From NCBI GenBank assembly GCA_002239105.1, contig MPNQ01000019.1:1-55546 (forward strand): DNA of 55,546 nucleotides, in the 5' to 3' direction. Positions 7,974 through 15,865 of this stretch are shown piece after piece (the first letter of the stretch is position 1; each line of letters opens with the position of its first letter). The translations under genes and the position numbers were made by a program. This stretch comes from a marine group bacterium Sva0996 bin134. Lineage in GTDB: Bacteria; Actinomycetota; Acidimicrobiia; Acidimicrobiales; Bin134. The notes beneath the pieces were generated by a model, which searched no databases, was not told the DNA's origin, and saw only the letters and a program-made list of their open reading frames with translations.

Positions 7974-9053
7974 CTAGGGTTCAACGGTAATGGAGACGGC
8001 GTTGTGGGTGCCTGCTTGGACGAGGGTCTGCACTGCGTTTGCCGCCTGTTCCAGTGGGAAGTGATGGGTATGGAGGCGCTCCACCGGCAGCGACCCCGAC
8101 TCGATCAGCCGCACCGCTTGCCGGTAGCTGTGGTAGTCGACGGTGCGCACTCCGATGACGGTCTGGTAGCGCATGGCCACGTCGTCGGACGGGAAGCCGT
8201 CTACCCCGTGGCCTTTAAGCCCGGCCAACACGATGGTGCCGCCCAGACGGGCCATGGAAACGGCATCCACCACCGGCTGGGTGGCGTGGGGGGTGGTGTC
8301 CACCACGATGTCGGTGCCCCGGCCGCCGGTTTCGGCCAGCACTCGCTCTACTGGGTCCTCGGTCTCCACGTCGATGGTCACGTCGGCCCCGAAATCGGCG
8401 GCCAAGGACAGTTTGTGGGCGTCCTGCGACCCCAGCCCGGTGACGAAGATGGCCGACGCCCCGGCGGCCGCGGCGGCGATCACACAGGCCAGGCCCCGCT
8501 GGCCGGGACCGAGCACGGTGACGGTGTCGCCGTAACGCAGGCCGGGGGCCGACACCGCCCAGGCGAACCCTGCCCCCAGTGGGTTGTACAGCGCGGCGAT
8601 GCGAGGCGGTATCGAATTGTCGATCTTGTGGGGGACCGACCCCGGTGCCAGGTACATCATCTCGGCGTATCCGCCCCACAGCGCCGGATTCCGTCCGGTG
8701 GGGGTGAAGCCATGGTTGCCGGGCGCCACCCGGCACATCTGCTGGTCGAGGCAGGCTAGACAACGCCCGCACCCGTAGGCGGCTTCGGCTACTACCCGGT
8801 CGCCGGGCTTCAGCCCCCAGCGGGCCGCGTACTGCTCGCCCACCTCTTCGATGACTCCCACCGGCTCGTGGCCGGGGATCACCGGGTAATTCATGAGCGA
8901 ACTGCCCGAATATGTCTCAACATCAGTACCGCAAATCCCGCAGGCCTCGATCCGCAGCAGAGCGTCATCCTCACCCACCGGCGGCCGGGCGAACTCCTGT
9001 ATTTCCAGTTGCTCTGGCCCCAACTGCACCATGGCCCTCACTGCTTCGCTCAT
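7974..9053 (-). CDS. Zinc-dependent alcohol dehydrogenase (MDR family)
   Basis: A 359-residue medium-chain dehydrogenase. The catalytic zinc site is visible as CGICGTD and PGHEPVG, and the structural zinc site as the four Cys of CGRCLACLDQQMC. The nucleotide-binding region is VTVLGPGQRGLAC (GxGxxG-like). It would oxidise an alcohol or polyol with NAD(P). ATG 9053 is preferred over 9083 because a TAGGAT -10 box ends 7 nt upstream and because MSEAVRAMVQLGPEQLEIQEF is the usual N-terminus. It is the first gene of an operon with the amidohydrolase. Confidence 0.88.
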   Translation of the reverse strand: MSEAVRAMVQLGPEQLEIQEFARPPVGEDDALLRIEACGICGTDVETYSGSSLMNYPVIPGHEPVGVIEEVGEQYAARWGLKPGDRVVAEAAYGCGRCLACLDQQMCRVAPGNHGFTPTGRNPALWGGYAEMMYLAPGSVPHKIDNSIPPRIAALYNPLGAGFAWAVSAPGLRYGDTVTVLGPGQRGLACVIAAAAAGASAIFVTGLGSQDAHKLSLAADFGADVTIDVETEDPVERVLAETGGRGTDIVVDTTPHATQPVVDAVSMARLGGTIVLAGLKGHGVDGFPSDDVAMRYQTVIGVRTVDYHSYRQAVRLIESGSLPVERLHTHHFPLEQAANAVQTLVQAGTHNAVSITVEP

Positions 9054-9060
9054 GGCGGTG

Positions 9061-9066
9061 ATCCTA
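9061..9066 (-). promoter_or_regulatory. -10 box of leaderless alcohol dehydrogenase gene
   Basis: On the minus strand TAGGAT is followed by a 7-nt spacer and then ATG at 9053. There is no Shine-Dalgarno sequence in between, so the transcript is probably leaderless. Confidence 0.6.
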
Positions 9067-9159
9067 CGGTGCGGGTAGGACACCTATGGCCCTGACCACT
9101 AGGTTTGGCCCCGCCGCCAGACCTTCGGCATCCCTTCACCCCCTACTCCTAAGGCAATT

Positions 9160-11472
9160 GTGCTCGCCTCCTATGCTCGCGCCAGCTTCCGCCACCCGTG
9201 GCGAGCCGTGCTCGTTTGCGTGGTCGTTTTGGCCGCCATGTTGGCCGCCATCGGGGTCATTGGCTCGTCGTTCGACAGCCAGCGAGAGATCCCTTCCACC
9301 GAGAGCGGGGACGGGTTCGACATCCTCGAAGCCCACTTTGAGGAGTTCGGATCCGGGCGAACGGGATCAATCGTCTTCGAGGCCGAGGCCGGAGCTCGCG
9401 ACCCCGAGGTTGAAGCGGCCATGACGGCGCTGTTCGAGGATGTGCGGGCCATCGACGATGTGACCCTCGCCTCCCCCTATGAGCCCCAGGGCTTCCGCCT
9501 GATCTCATCTGCCGGCAGTGCTCCTGGCACCATCGCCTACGCGCCGATCACCCTCGACCCCAGCGTCGACGACGTCGAATCGGGCGATATCGGTGCCGAG
9601 ATCCGAGCCCTGATCGAAGACGCCGGGCTGAACGACATCCCCGGGCTGCGGGTAGAGATCGGCGGACACGCCCTCTCCGAGTTCGACCCCCCCGAGGCTG
9701 AGACCATCGGGTTGGCCTTCGCCATTGTCGTGCTGATTCTGGCTCTCGGATCGGTTGTGGCCATGGGCACCACCGTCTTTGTGGCGGTGCTGGGGGTGGG
9801 CGCGGGGATCGGGCTGATGGTTTTGTTGACCAACGTCGTGCAGATCCCCGATCTGGCGCCGACCCTGGGCTTGATGATCGGCCTCGGGGCCGGCATCGAC
9901 TACGCGTTGTTCATCGTCACTCGCTACCGCGAGTCGCGCGGCCAAGGGCTCGACGCCGAATCGGCCGCCGTTGTGGCGCTCGACACCGCGGGGCGCTCGG
10001 TGGTTTTTGCCGGCATGACCGTGGTCATCTCGCTGCTCGGGCTCTCTTTCATCGGGGTGAGGTTCATAGCCGGGGTCGGGCTGGCGGCCTCGGTAACCGT
10101 GGCCATGGTGGTCATCAGCTCGATCACCCTGCTGCCTGCCGTGCTGTCGCTTCTGGGTGATCGGATCAACGTCACCCGGTGGCGGGGCATCGCCATCGCC
10201 GGTCTGGTGGCCATCTCGTTGTTGGGCGTCGGGTTCGGGTTCCGCCCCTTGCTGGTCGGCTTGCCCCTCGCACTGGTGGTCGCCGTGCTCGGGTTTATCC
10301 GCTCTCGACACAACCCTCTGCGGCGACAGCTTGCGCCGCCAGCGCCTATACCGCTGCGCCAGACCCTGTGGTACCGCCTCAGCCGGACGGTGCAGAACCG
10401 TCCTTGGTCGTACGCCATCGGGGGCGCGGCGCTCCTTCTTCTCTTGGCGTCGCCGGTGCTCGATCTCCGCCTCGGTTTCTCCGATGAGAGCAACCTGACC
10501 AAGGACAGGACGGCTCGTCAGGCCTATGACCTTCTCGCCGAGGGGTTCGGTCCCGGAGCCAATGGTCCCGTGCTCATCGTGGCCGAGGTGGACGGACCCG
10601 CCGACCTGGAGGTGCTCAACAAGCTGTCGGGAGTCCTGAACCAGACCCCGGGCGTTGCGGTGGCATCGCCCCCTCAACCAAGTAGCGATGGTGGGGCCGC
10701 ATTGTTGCGGGTCCAGCCCACCACCGCACCCCAGGATGCCGAGACCGAAGATCTGGTGAATGCCCTGCGAGACGACGTCGTGCCGAGCGCAGTGGCCGGC
10801 TCGACCCTCCGGCCATTGGTGACCGGAGCAGTGGCAGCCGACATCGACTTTTCCGACTTTCTGGGCGGGCGGCTCATCGTGTTCTTCTCGGCCGTGCTGA
10901 CTCTTTCGTTCCTCCTGTTGATGATGGTCTTCCGGTCTTTGGTCGTCCCCCTCAAGGCGGTGATCATGAACATGCTGTCGATAGGCGCGGCGTATGGCGT
11001 CATGGTCATGGTGTTCCAGTGGGGCTGGGGCGGCGGGCTGATCGGTGTGGACTCCGGACCGATCGAGCCGTTCATCCCGATGATGCTGTTCGCGGTGGTA
11101 TTCGGGCTGTCGATGGACTACGAGGTCTTCCTGCTGTCTCGAATCAAAGAGGAGTACGACCGAACGGGCGACCCCGTGAACTCTGTAGCTGACGGCCTCG
11201 CCGTCACTGCGCGGGTCATCACCGCGGCGGCCGCCATCATGGTTGTAGTGTTCCTCAGCTTCGTGCTGGAGGACGATCGCGTCCCCAAAGTCTTCGGTCT
11301 GGGCCTCGCCACCGCGGTGTTCATCGACGCCACCTTCGTGCGCATGCTCATCGTGCCGTCGACCATGGAGCTGCTCGGCGCCCGCAACTGGTGGCTGCCA
11401 GCGTGGCTCGACCGCCTGCTGCCAAATATCTCCATCGAAGGGGCCCGCCAGCCAGAGGATGTAGACGGCTGA
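9160..11472 (+). CDS. MmpL-type RND-superfamily transporter
   Basis: A 770-residue MMPL/RND protein in the inner membrane. A first transmembrane helix follows RHPWRAVLVCVVV, then an outer loop to about residue 180, then five helices that include GLGAGIDYALFIVTRYRES. The second half repeats the plan with a loop near 450-560 and GLSMDYEVFLLSRIKEEYD. The conserved Asp-Tyr pairs lie in helices 4 and 10 and form the proton relay. Such proteins export lipids or other hydrophobic molecules. The start is GTG 9160; no clear ribosome site precedes it. Substrate unknown. Confidence 0.88.
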   Translation: MLASYARASFRHPWRAVLVCVVVLAAMLAAIGVIGSSFDSQREIPSTESGDGFDILEAHFEEFGSGRTGSIVFEAEAGARDPEVEAAMTALFEDVRAIDDVTLASPYEPQGFRLISSAGSAPGTIAYAPITLDPSVDDVESGDIGAEIRALIEDAGLNDIPGLRVEIGGHALSEFDPPEAETIGLAFAIVVLILALGSVVAMGTTVFVAVLGVGAGIGLMVLLTNVVQIPDLAPTLGLMIGLGAGIDYALFIVTRYRESRGQGLDAESAAVVALDTAGRSVVFAGMTVVISLLGLSFIGVRFIAGVGLAASVTVAMVVISSITLLPAVLSLLGDRINVTRWRGIAIAGLVAISLLGVGFGFRPLLVGLPLALVVAVLGFIRSRHNPLRRQLAPPAPIPLRQTLWYRLSRTVQNRPWSYAIGGAALLLLLASPVLDLRLGFSDESNLTKDRTARQAYDLLAEGFGPGANGPVLIVAEVDGPADLEVLNKLSGVLNQTPGVAVASPPQPSSDGGAALLRVQPTTAPQDAETEDLVNALRDDVVPSAVAGSTLRPLVTGAVAADIDFSDFLGGRLIVFFSAVLTLSFLLLMMVFRSLVVPLKAVIMNMLSIGAAYGVMVMVFQWGWGGGLIGVDSGPIEPFIPMMLFAVVFGLSMDYEVFLLSRIKEEYDRTGDPVNSVADGLAVTARVITAAAAIMVVVFLSFVLEDDRVPKVFGLGLATAVFIDATFVRMLIVPSTMELLGARNWWLPAWLDRLLPNISIEGARQPEDVDG

Positions 11473-11489
11473 GTCGACCGCTCCCGCAA

Positions 11490-11495
11490 TAGGAT
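11490..11495 (+). promoter_or_regulatory. -10 box of leaderless nitroreductase gene
   Basis: TAGGAT is followed by CAGCTG (6 nt) and then ATG 11502; there is no ribosome-binding site. It lies in the 29-bp space after the MmpL gene, so the nitroreductase probably has its own promoter. Confidence 0.6.
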
Positions 11496-11501
11496 CAGCT
11501 G

Positions 11502-12176
11502 ATGCCGATCCTCGACCTGCCCATCGACGAAGTCCTGACCACGACACGGGCGGTTCGCAAGCGGCTGGACTTGGAGCGGCCGGTGGAGCGAGTTGTGATC
11601 GAGGAGTGTCTGGAGCTGGCGCTTCAGGCACCCACCGGTTCGAACCAGCAGCGGTGGCGGTGGATCGTGCTCGACGACCCCGAGACCATCGGGCAGGCAT
11701 CGGAGATCTACCGGGCGGCTATGGCGCAATACTCGGCCGACATCGCCGCCGGGCGGGAGCACTACGAGCGCCAGACGGTGCGGGCCGAGCAGATGTCGGA
11801 GTCGGTGGCCTACCTGCGAGACAACATGCACCGGGTGCCGGCCCTGCTCATCCCGGTATTGGGTGACCGCTTCGGCGTGCTGCGCACCGGCCATGCCCAA
11901 ACCTTCCACCACGCCAGCCAATGGGGTTCGATCATCCCCTCGGTGTGGAGCTTTATGCTCGCCTTGCGCAGCCGGGGCATGGGCAGCGCCTGGACCACCA
12001 TCCACCTCCACCGCGAGCAAGAGATGGCCGAACTATTGGGCATCCCCTACGACACCCACATCCAAGCCGGCCTCTTCCCCATCGCCTACACCCTCGGCAC
12101 CGATTTCCGCCCCGCCCTCCGCCACCCCGCAGCCGAAGTAACCGCCTACAACCAATGGAACCCGGATTGGGATTGA
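11502..12176 (+). CDS. Nitroreductase-family FMN oxidoreductase
   Basis: A 224-residue flavoprotein of the nitroreductase superfamily. The FMN-contacting N-terminal motif TTRAVRKRLDLERPV and the APTGSNQQRWRW segment (about residues 40-54) are typical. The family reduces nitro groups, quinones or enones with NAD(P)H; the actual substrate is unknown. The last ~100 bp of the coding strand are very poor in G, as in the partial gene at the window start and the luciferase-like gene at 51674. It converges with the P450 ending at 12181, only 4 bp away. Confidence 0.85.
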   Translation: MPILDLPIDEVLTTTRAVRKRLDLERPVERVVIEECLELALQAPTGSNQQRWRWIVLDDPETIGQASEIYRAAMAQYSADIAAGREHYERQTVRAEQMSESVAYLRDNMHRVPALLIPVLGDRFGVLRTGHAQTFHHASQWGSIIPSVWSFMLALRSRGMGSAWTTIHLHREQEMAELLGIPYDTHIQAGLFPIAYTLGTDFRPALRHPAAEVTAYNQWNPDWD

Positions 12177-12180
12177 GCCG

Positions 12181-13371
12181 TTAACGCCAGGTGATGTGGG
12201 TGGGGAGGTCGCTGTAGGCGAGGTTGGCGGGGAGGGGTGGGTATTTGAAGCCGTCGACTGGGGCGAGCGATGCCACCCGATCGAGGAGGGTATTGATGGC
12301 GGTGACTCCTTCTAGGCGGGCCAGGCTGGCGCCGGGGCAGACGTGGGAACCGGCGCCGAAGGCCACGTGGTTGAGGGGGTCGGGGCGGTCGAGTCGGAAG
12401 TTCTCGGGGTCGTCGTACTGGGACTCATCGCGGTTGGCTGAGGCCAGGCCTACCTCTACCCAGTCGCCCTGGTGCATCTCCACGCCGCCCAGGGCGGTGT
12501 CTTTGAGGCAGCGGCGGGCTACCCGGGGCGCAGGGGAGTCGTGGCGGAGCGATTCCTCGACGAACACCGGGATTAGCTCCCGGTCGGCTTTCAGGGCAGC
12601 CCAGGTGTCGGGTTCGACGATGAGCCGGTGCATGGAGTGGGCCAAAAGGCCCCGGGTGGTGTGTACCCCGCCCAGAACCATGGTCTGGAGCTGGTGGGCG
12701 ATCACCGTGTCGCTCAGGGGCTCGCCTTCGATCTCGGCGTCCAAGAAAACCTTGTAGGTGTGCGAGCTGGGCTCGTCGGCTAGGCGCTCTTGGGCCACCA
12801 GGTCTCTCAGGTAACCGGTGATCGGTGGGCCGTCGGGGGAGTACTGAGGGCACACCGCCCGGAACATGACCGAGCCGTCCGACGACCACACCTTCAGCTT
12901 GTTGGCACCGCCTTCGGGGAGCCCGATGATGTGGGCGATCACCTCGCAGGGAATGGGCACGGCGTAGTCGGCGTGCAGGTCGACGGGGTCGTCGCCGGCC
13001 AAGGCATCGAGCAGCACCTCGCAGGTCTCCCGCACGAATGGCTGGATCCTCATGGTGCGGTGAGGACCGAGGGCCGAGTTGTACAGCCGGCGGATCTGCC
13101 CGTGGACCGGCTCGTCGATCTCAGGCAAGAACAGCTGCTCTTGGGGCACTTCCTCCACGCCTTTGAGCCCGGTGCCCGGCGTCATGTCGGAGCCGTAAGT
13201 GTCCACTGCGTAGAGCAGCTCGTCGGCCTCTTGGCGACGGGTCAGGTAATAGCCCAGAGGTGTCTTGGCCACCGGCCCCTGCTGGCGCAGGTCGGCCAAA
13301 AGGTCGAAGGGAAGACCCGTTTCGAAGTACTCGGGATTGTGGGGGTCGAATGGGGGAAGGGTGTCGGTCAT
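12181..13371 (-). CDS. Cytochrome P450 (bacterial soluble class)
   Basis: A 396-residue soluble bacterial P450. The haem-binding motif FGAGSHVCPG has its axial Cys at about 345; the K-helix motif is ESLR; and the I-helix oxygen-activation motif is LGGVHTTRG, so it should be a normal monooxygenase. It would need separate ferredoxin and reductase partners, none of which lie in the window. ATG 13371 (MTDTLPPFDP) is chosen; the in-frame extension to 13410 would overlap the SDR stop. It is the third gene of the BVMO-SDR-P450 operon. The trio could hydroxylate a ring, oxidise the alcohol to a ketone and insert oxygen to give an ester; this sequence is inference. Confidence 0.9.
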   Translation of the reverse strand: MTDTLPPFDPHNPEYFETGLPFDLLADLRQQGPVAKTPLGYYLTRRQEADELLYAVDTYGSDMTPGTGLKGVEEVPQEQLFLPEIDEPVHGQIRRLYNSALGPHRTMRIQPFVRETCEVLLDALAGDDPVDLHADYAVPIPCEVIAHIIGLPEGGANKLKVWSSDGSVMFRAVCPQYSPDGPPITGYLRDLVAQERLADEPSSHTYKVFLDAEIEGEPLSDTVIAHQLQTMVLGGVHTTRGLLAHSMHRLIVEPDTWAALKADRELIPVFVEESLRHDSPAPRVARRCLKDTALGGVEMHQGDWVEVGLASANRDESQYDDPENFRLDRPDPLNHVAFGAGSHVCPGASLARLEGVTAINTLLDRVASLAPVDGFKYPPLPANLAYSDLPTHITWR

Positions 13372-13385
13372 GGCTCTGTCTTCCG

Positions 13386-14159
13386 CTATTCCTCGAATGA
13401 GTCCCGCCACGGGCCGGCCAGGTGCCCGCCGTCGATCACGAACTGGGCGCCGGTGATGTAGCTGGCCTCGTCGCTGGCCAGGAACAGGGCCAGCGAGGCA
13501 ATTTCGTCGGGCTCGCCCATGCGCTTAATGGGCTGCATGTCCATGAGCCGGTCGAGGCGGGCCCGTGTCTCGGCCGGGGCCTCCTGCACCATGGGGCTGT
13601 TGATCACGCCGGGATGGATGGAGTTGACCCGCACCCCCAGAGGCCCTAGCTCGATGGCCGCCGAGCGGGTCATTCCGGTGACCGCGAACTTGCTGCCCGA
13701 GTAGCTGGTCATGCCCAGCACGCCGACGATGCCGTCGATGGATGAGATGTTCACGATGGCCCCGTTGCCGGTGGCCACCAGTGCAGCCTTGGCCGCCCGC
13801 ATTCCCAAATACACGCCGTGGAGGTTGATGTCGATCATCTCGTGGTGGGTCTTCAGGTCGAGACCTTCCAGCGTGCCGAACGCACCGATCCCGGCGTTGT
13901 TCACCAGGATGTCCAGCTTTCCGAACCGCTCCACCGTGGCGGCCACCGCCGCGTCCCAGTCATCTTCCCGGGTGACGTCAAGCTGCTGGTAGAAGGTGTC
14001 GGGCCCCAGTTCGGCGGCCAGCTGCTCGCCCTGCACATCCCGCAGATCGGTGATGGCCACCTTGGCCCCCTCGGCTGTGAACCGGCGGGCCTCTGCCTCA
14101 CCCTGTCCGCGGGCGCTGCCGGTAATGAGCGCCACCTTCCCATCCAGTCGTCCCCCCAT
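13386..14159 (-). CDS. SDR oxidoreductase (3-alpha/20-beta-hydroxysteroid dehydrogenase-like)
   Basis: A 257-residue classical short-chain dehydrogenase. It has the cofactor motif GSARGQG, the structural NNAGIG, and the catalytic Ser and Tyr-Lys in NISSIDGIVG and YSGSK. The acidic residue at the end of beta-2 (TDLRD) suggests NAD(H). The text around NISSIDG and NSIHPGVI is close to the hydroxysteroid dehydrogenase/FabG3-type subgroup. It is a paralogue of the SDR at 22593, which lies at the other end of this oxidative island. It sits between BVMO and P450 with gaps of 48 and 14 bp. Confidence 0.88.
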   Translation of the reverse strand: MGGRLDGKVALITGSARGQGEAEARRFTAEGAKVAITDLRDVQGEQLAAELGPDTFYQQLDVTREDDWDAAVAATVERFGKLDILVNNAGIGAFGTLEGLDLKTHHEMIDINLHGVYLGMRAAKAALVATGNGAIVNISSIDGIVGVLGMTSYSGSKFAVTGMTRSAAIELGPLGVRVNSIHPGVINSPMVQEAPAETRARLDRLMDMQPIKRMGEPDEIASLALFLASDEASYITGAQFVIDGGHLAGPWRDSFEE

Positions 14160-14207
14160 TGCTTTGCCTCCTGTGGGTCTGGGTGCTCTTTGTTGCTCTG
14201 ACCAGGC

Positions 14208-15698
14208 TCAGTCCGCCAGGGCCGCGGCCTCGTAAGCGTCCTCGTCGATGGCGGCGGTCTGGTCCTTGAAGGTGGTCATGTTGTGGGGCCACTGGGTGAC
14301 GATACGGCCGCTGGGGCTGCGGTAGTAGCCGTTGCAGCTGGCGTGCCAGGGTTCGATGCCGGCGATGCCCTCCTGCACCCACTCGTTGTACTGGGCCATG
14401 GGCTCGGCCTTCACGTCCACCCAGGCCAGGCGTTGGGCGGCCAGACGCTGGATGTGGGCCAAGGCGTATTCCACCTGGTACTCGATCATGGTGATGATCG
14501 AGCCGTTGTTGGTGTTGGGGCCGTACAGCATGAACAGGTTGGGGAACCCGGTGGTAGTGATGCCCATGTACGCGGTGGCCCCGTCGTTCCAGGCGTCTTC
14601 GATGTCCAACCCGTTTCGGCCGATCACCTCGATGGCCGAAAGGTACTTGGTGGTGGAGAACCCGGTGGCCAGCACCATGGTGTCCATCACCCGCTCGGTG
14701 CCATCGACGGTGAGCACGCCCTTGGGAGTGATCCGCTCGATGGCGTCGGTCACCAGCTCCACGTTCGGGCGGTTGTAGGTGGCGTAGTACTCGTTGTGGA
14801 ATAGCGGGCGCTTGCAGCCCCACATGTGGGTGGGGGTGAGCTTGGCCCGCAGCTCTGGGTCGTCCACCTCCTCCAGAGCTCGAACGCCCAATGCCTCCAT
14901 CTCGGCTCGCCGGTTGGGGTCTTTGAACGCCATGCCCGTGTCCACCTGTTCGAACAGCTCATCGCGGCGGGCCACCACGATGCTGGGGTCGGTCTGGCGG
15001 GCGGCCATTTCCTCGGGGGTGTAGGGGTCGTCCTCTTTGGGCAGCACCCAGTTGGCGGTGCGCTGGAACACCTGGAGATGTCCCACCTCGAGGGCGATCT
15101 CGGGCACGAGCTGAACTGCGCTGGCCGCCGAGCCGATCACTCCCACGGTCTCACCGGCAAGGTCGTGGTCCCAGTCCCAGCGAGCCGAGTGGATGGTCTT
15201 GCCCTCGAAGGAGTCCAAGCCCTCTATGTCGGGCAGGGGCACGTCGTTGAACATGCCCAGCGCGCTGATCACCACGTCGGCCTCAACTTCAGCGCCTGAC
15301 TCGGTGGTCAGCGTCCAAGTGGCGGAATCTTCATCCCAGCGGGCCGACTTGACTGCGTCATTGAATCGGCAGTGGGGAAGCACGCCGTACTTCTCGGCGC
15401 AGCGCTCCATGTAGCTCAGGATCTCGGGCTGGCGGGCATAGGGACGGGTCCATGTGGTGTTTATCTCGAAGGAAAACGAGTAGAGCTCTGACTGGATGTC
15501 GCAGGCACATCCGGGATAGCGGTTGTGATACCAAGTGCCGCCCACGCCGCCGCTCTTCTCCAGCACGGTGAAGTTCTCGAACCCCGACTGGCGCAACCGG
15601 ATGGCGGCGCACAGCCCACCCGGCCCGGCGCCGATGATGGCGATTCGCAGGTCCCGCTCCCCGTTACCGCTGGTTGCCTCTGCTTTCTGCGTGCTCAT
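14208..15698 (-). CDS. Baeyer-Villiger-type flavin monooxygenase
   Basis: A 496-residue FAD/NADPH monooxygenase. It shows the FAD Rossmann motif IIGAGPGGLC (21-30), the Baeyer-Villiger fingerprint F164-x-G-xxx-H170-xxx-W174-D175, and the NADPH motif VGVIGSAASAVQ (about 184-195). Such enzymes turn ketones into esters or lactones. It is the first gene of an operon with SDR and P450. Its promoter region holds the conserved element at 15721-15764; on this strand it reads GGGTAGCGTTTT, giving a -10 box TAGCGT. A purine-rich GGAGGGG lies just before ATG 15698. Confidence 0.9.
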   Translation of the reverse strand: MSTQKAEATSGNGERDLRIAIIGAGPGGLCAAIRLRQSGFENFTVLEKSGGVGGTWYHNRYPGCACDIQSELYSFSFEINTTWTRPYARQPEILSYMERCAEKYGVLPHCRFNDAVKSARWDEDSATWTLTTESGAEVEADVVISALGMFNDVPLPDIEGLDSFEGKTIHSARWDWDHDLAGETVGVIGSAASAVQLVPEIALEVGHLQVFQRTANWVLPKEDDPYTPEEMAARQTDPSIVVARRDELFEQVDTGMAFKDPNRRAEMEALGVRALEEVDDPELRAKLTPTHMWGCKRPLFHNEYYATYNRPNVELVTDAIERITPKGVLTVDGTERVMDTMVLATGFSTTKYLSAIEVIGRNGLDIEDAWNDGATAYMGITTTGFPNLFMLYGPNTNNGSIITMIEYQVEYALAHIQRLAAQRLAWVDVKAEPMAQYNEWVQEGIAGIEPWHASCNGYYRSPSGRIVTQWPHNMTTFKDQTAAIDEDAYEAAALAD

Positions 15699-15720
15699 GT
15701 CTACCCCTCCGAGTGGCTCG

Positions 15721-15764
15721 GAAAACGCTACCCTCGTTGCCGCTGCGGGTAGAAAACGTAGAGA
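15721..15764. promoter_or_regulatory. Conserved divergent-promoter element, copy A
   Basis: This stretch between BVMO and the first GPP34-P450 gene is almost the same as 22546-22589 between Rieske and SDR. ACGCTACCCTCGT (15725-15737) and GCCGCTGC (15739-15746) are identical, followed by a tract ending AAACG-N-AGAGA. Copy A also has a perfect inverted repeat, CTACCC (15728-15733) and GGGTAG (15747-15752). On the minus strand it contains TAGCGT, a probable -10 box for BVMO. Confidence 0.65.
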
Positions 15765-15789
15765 CCTTTAGATATTGAAATTCCTTTGC

Positions 15790-15813
15790 AACAACAACAG
15801 TGTGATTGTTGTT
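15790..15813. promoter_or_regulatory. Inverted repeat upstream of GPP34-P450 gene A
   Basis: AACAACAA (15790-15797) and TTGTTGTT (15806-15813) are perfect 8-bp arms with an 8-nt spacer. They lie about 25 bp upstream of a candidate -10 box TAGCGT (15838-15843) for the first GPP34-P450 gene, so they could bind an activator or repressor. The second gene keeps only the right half (TGTGATTGTCGTC) in its upstream region. Confidence 0.45.
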
Positions 15814-15865
15814 CTGAGCGCTAGGGATTAGAGTTCGTAGCGTGGAACACAGGGGGAGTTCACCA

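Noticed and set aside
9505..11700. Long open frame on the minus strand opposite the MmpL gene
   Set aside because: It is antisense to a clear RND transporter, is full of His, Gln, Gly and Arg as expected from reading GC-rich codons backwards, and shows no recognisable domain. Similar antisense frames at 37859-39808, 3411-4370, 44010-44723 and elsewhere were dismissed for the same reason.
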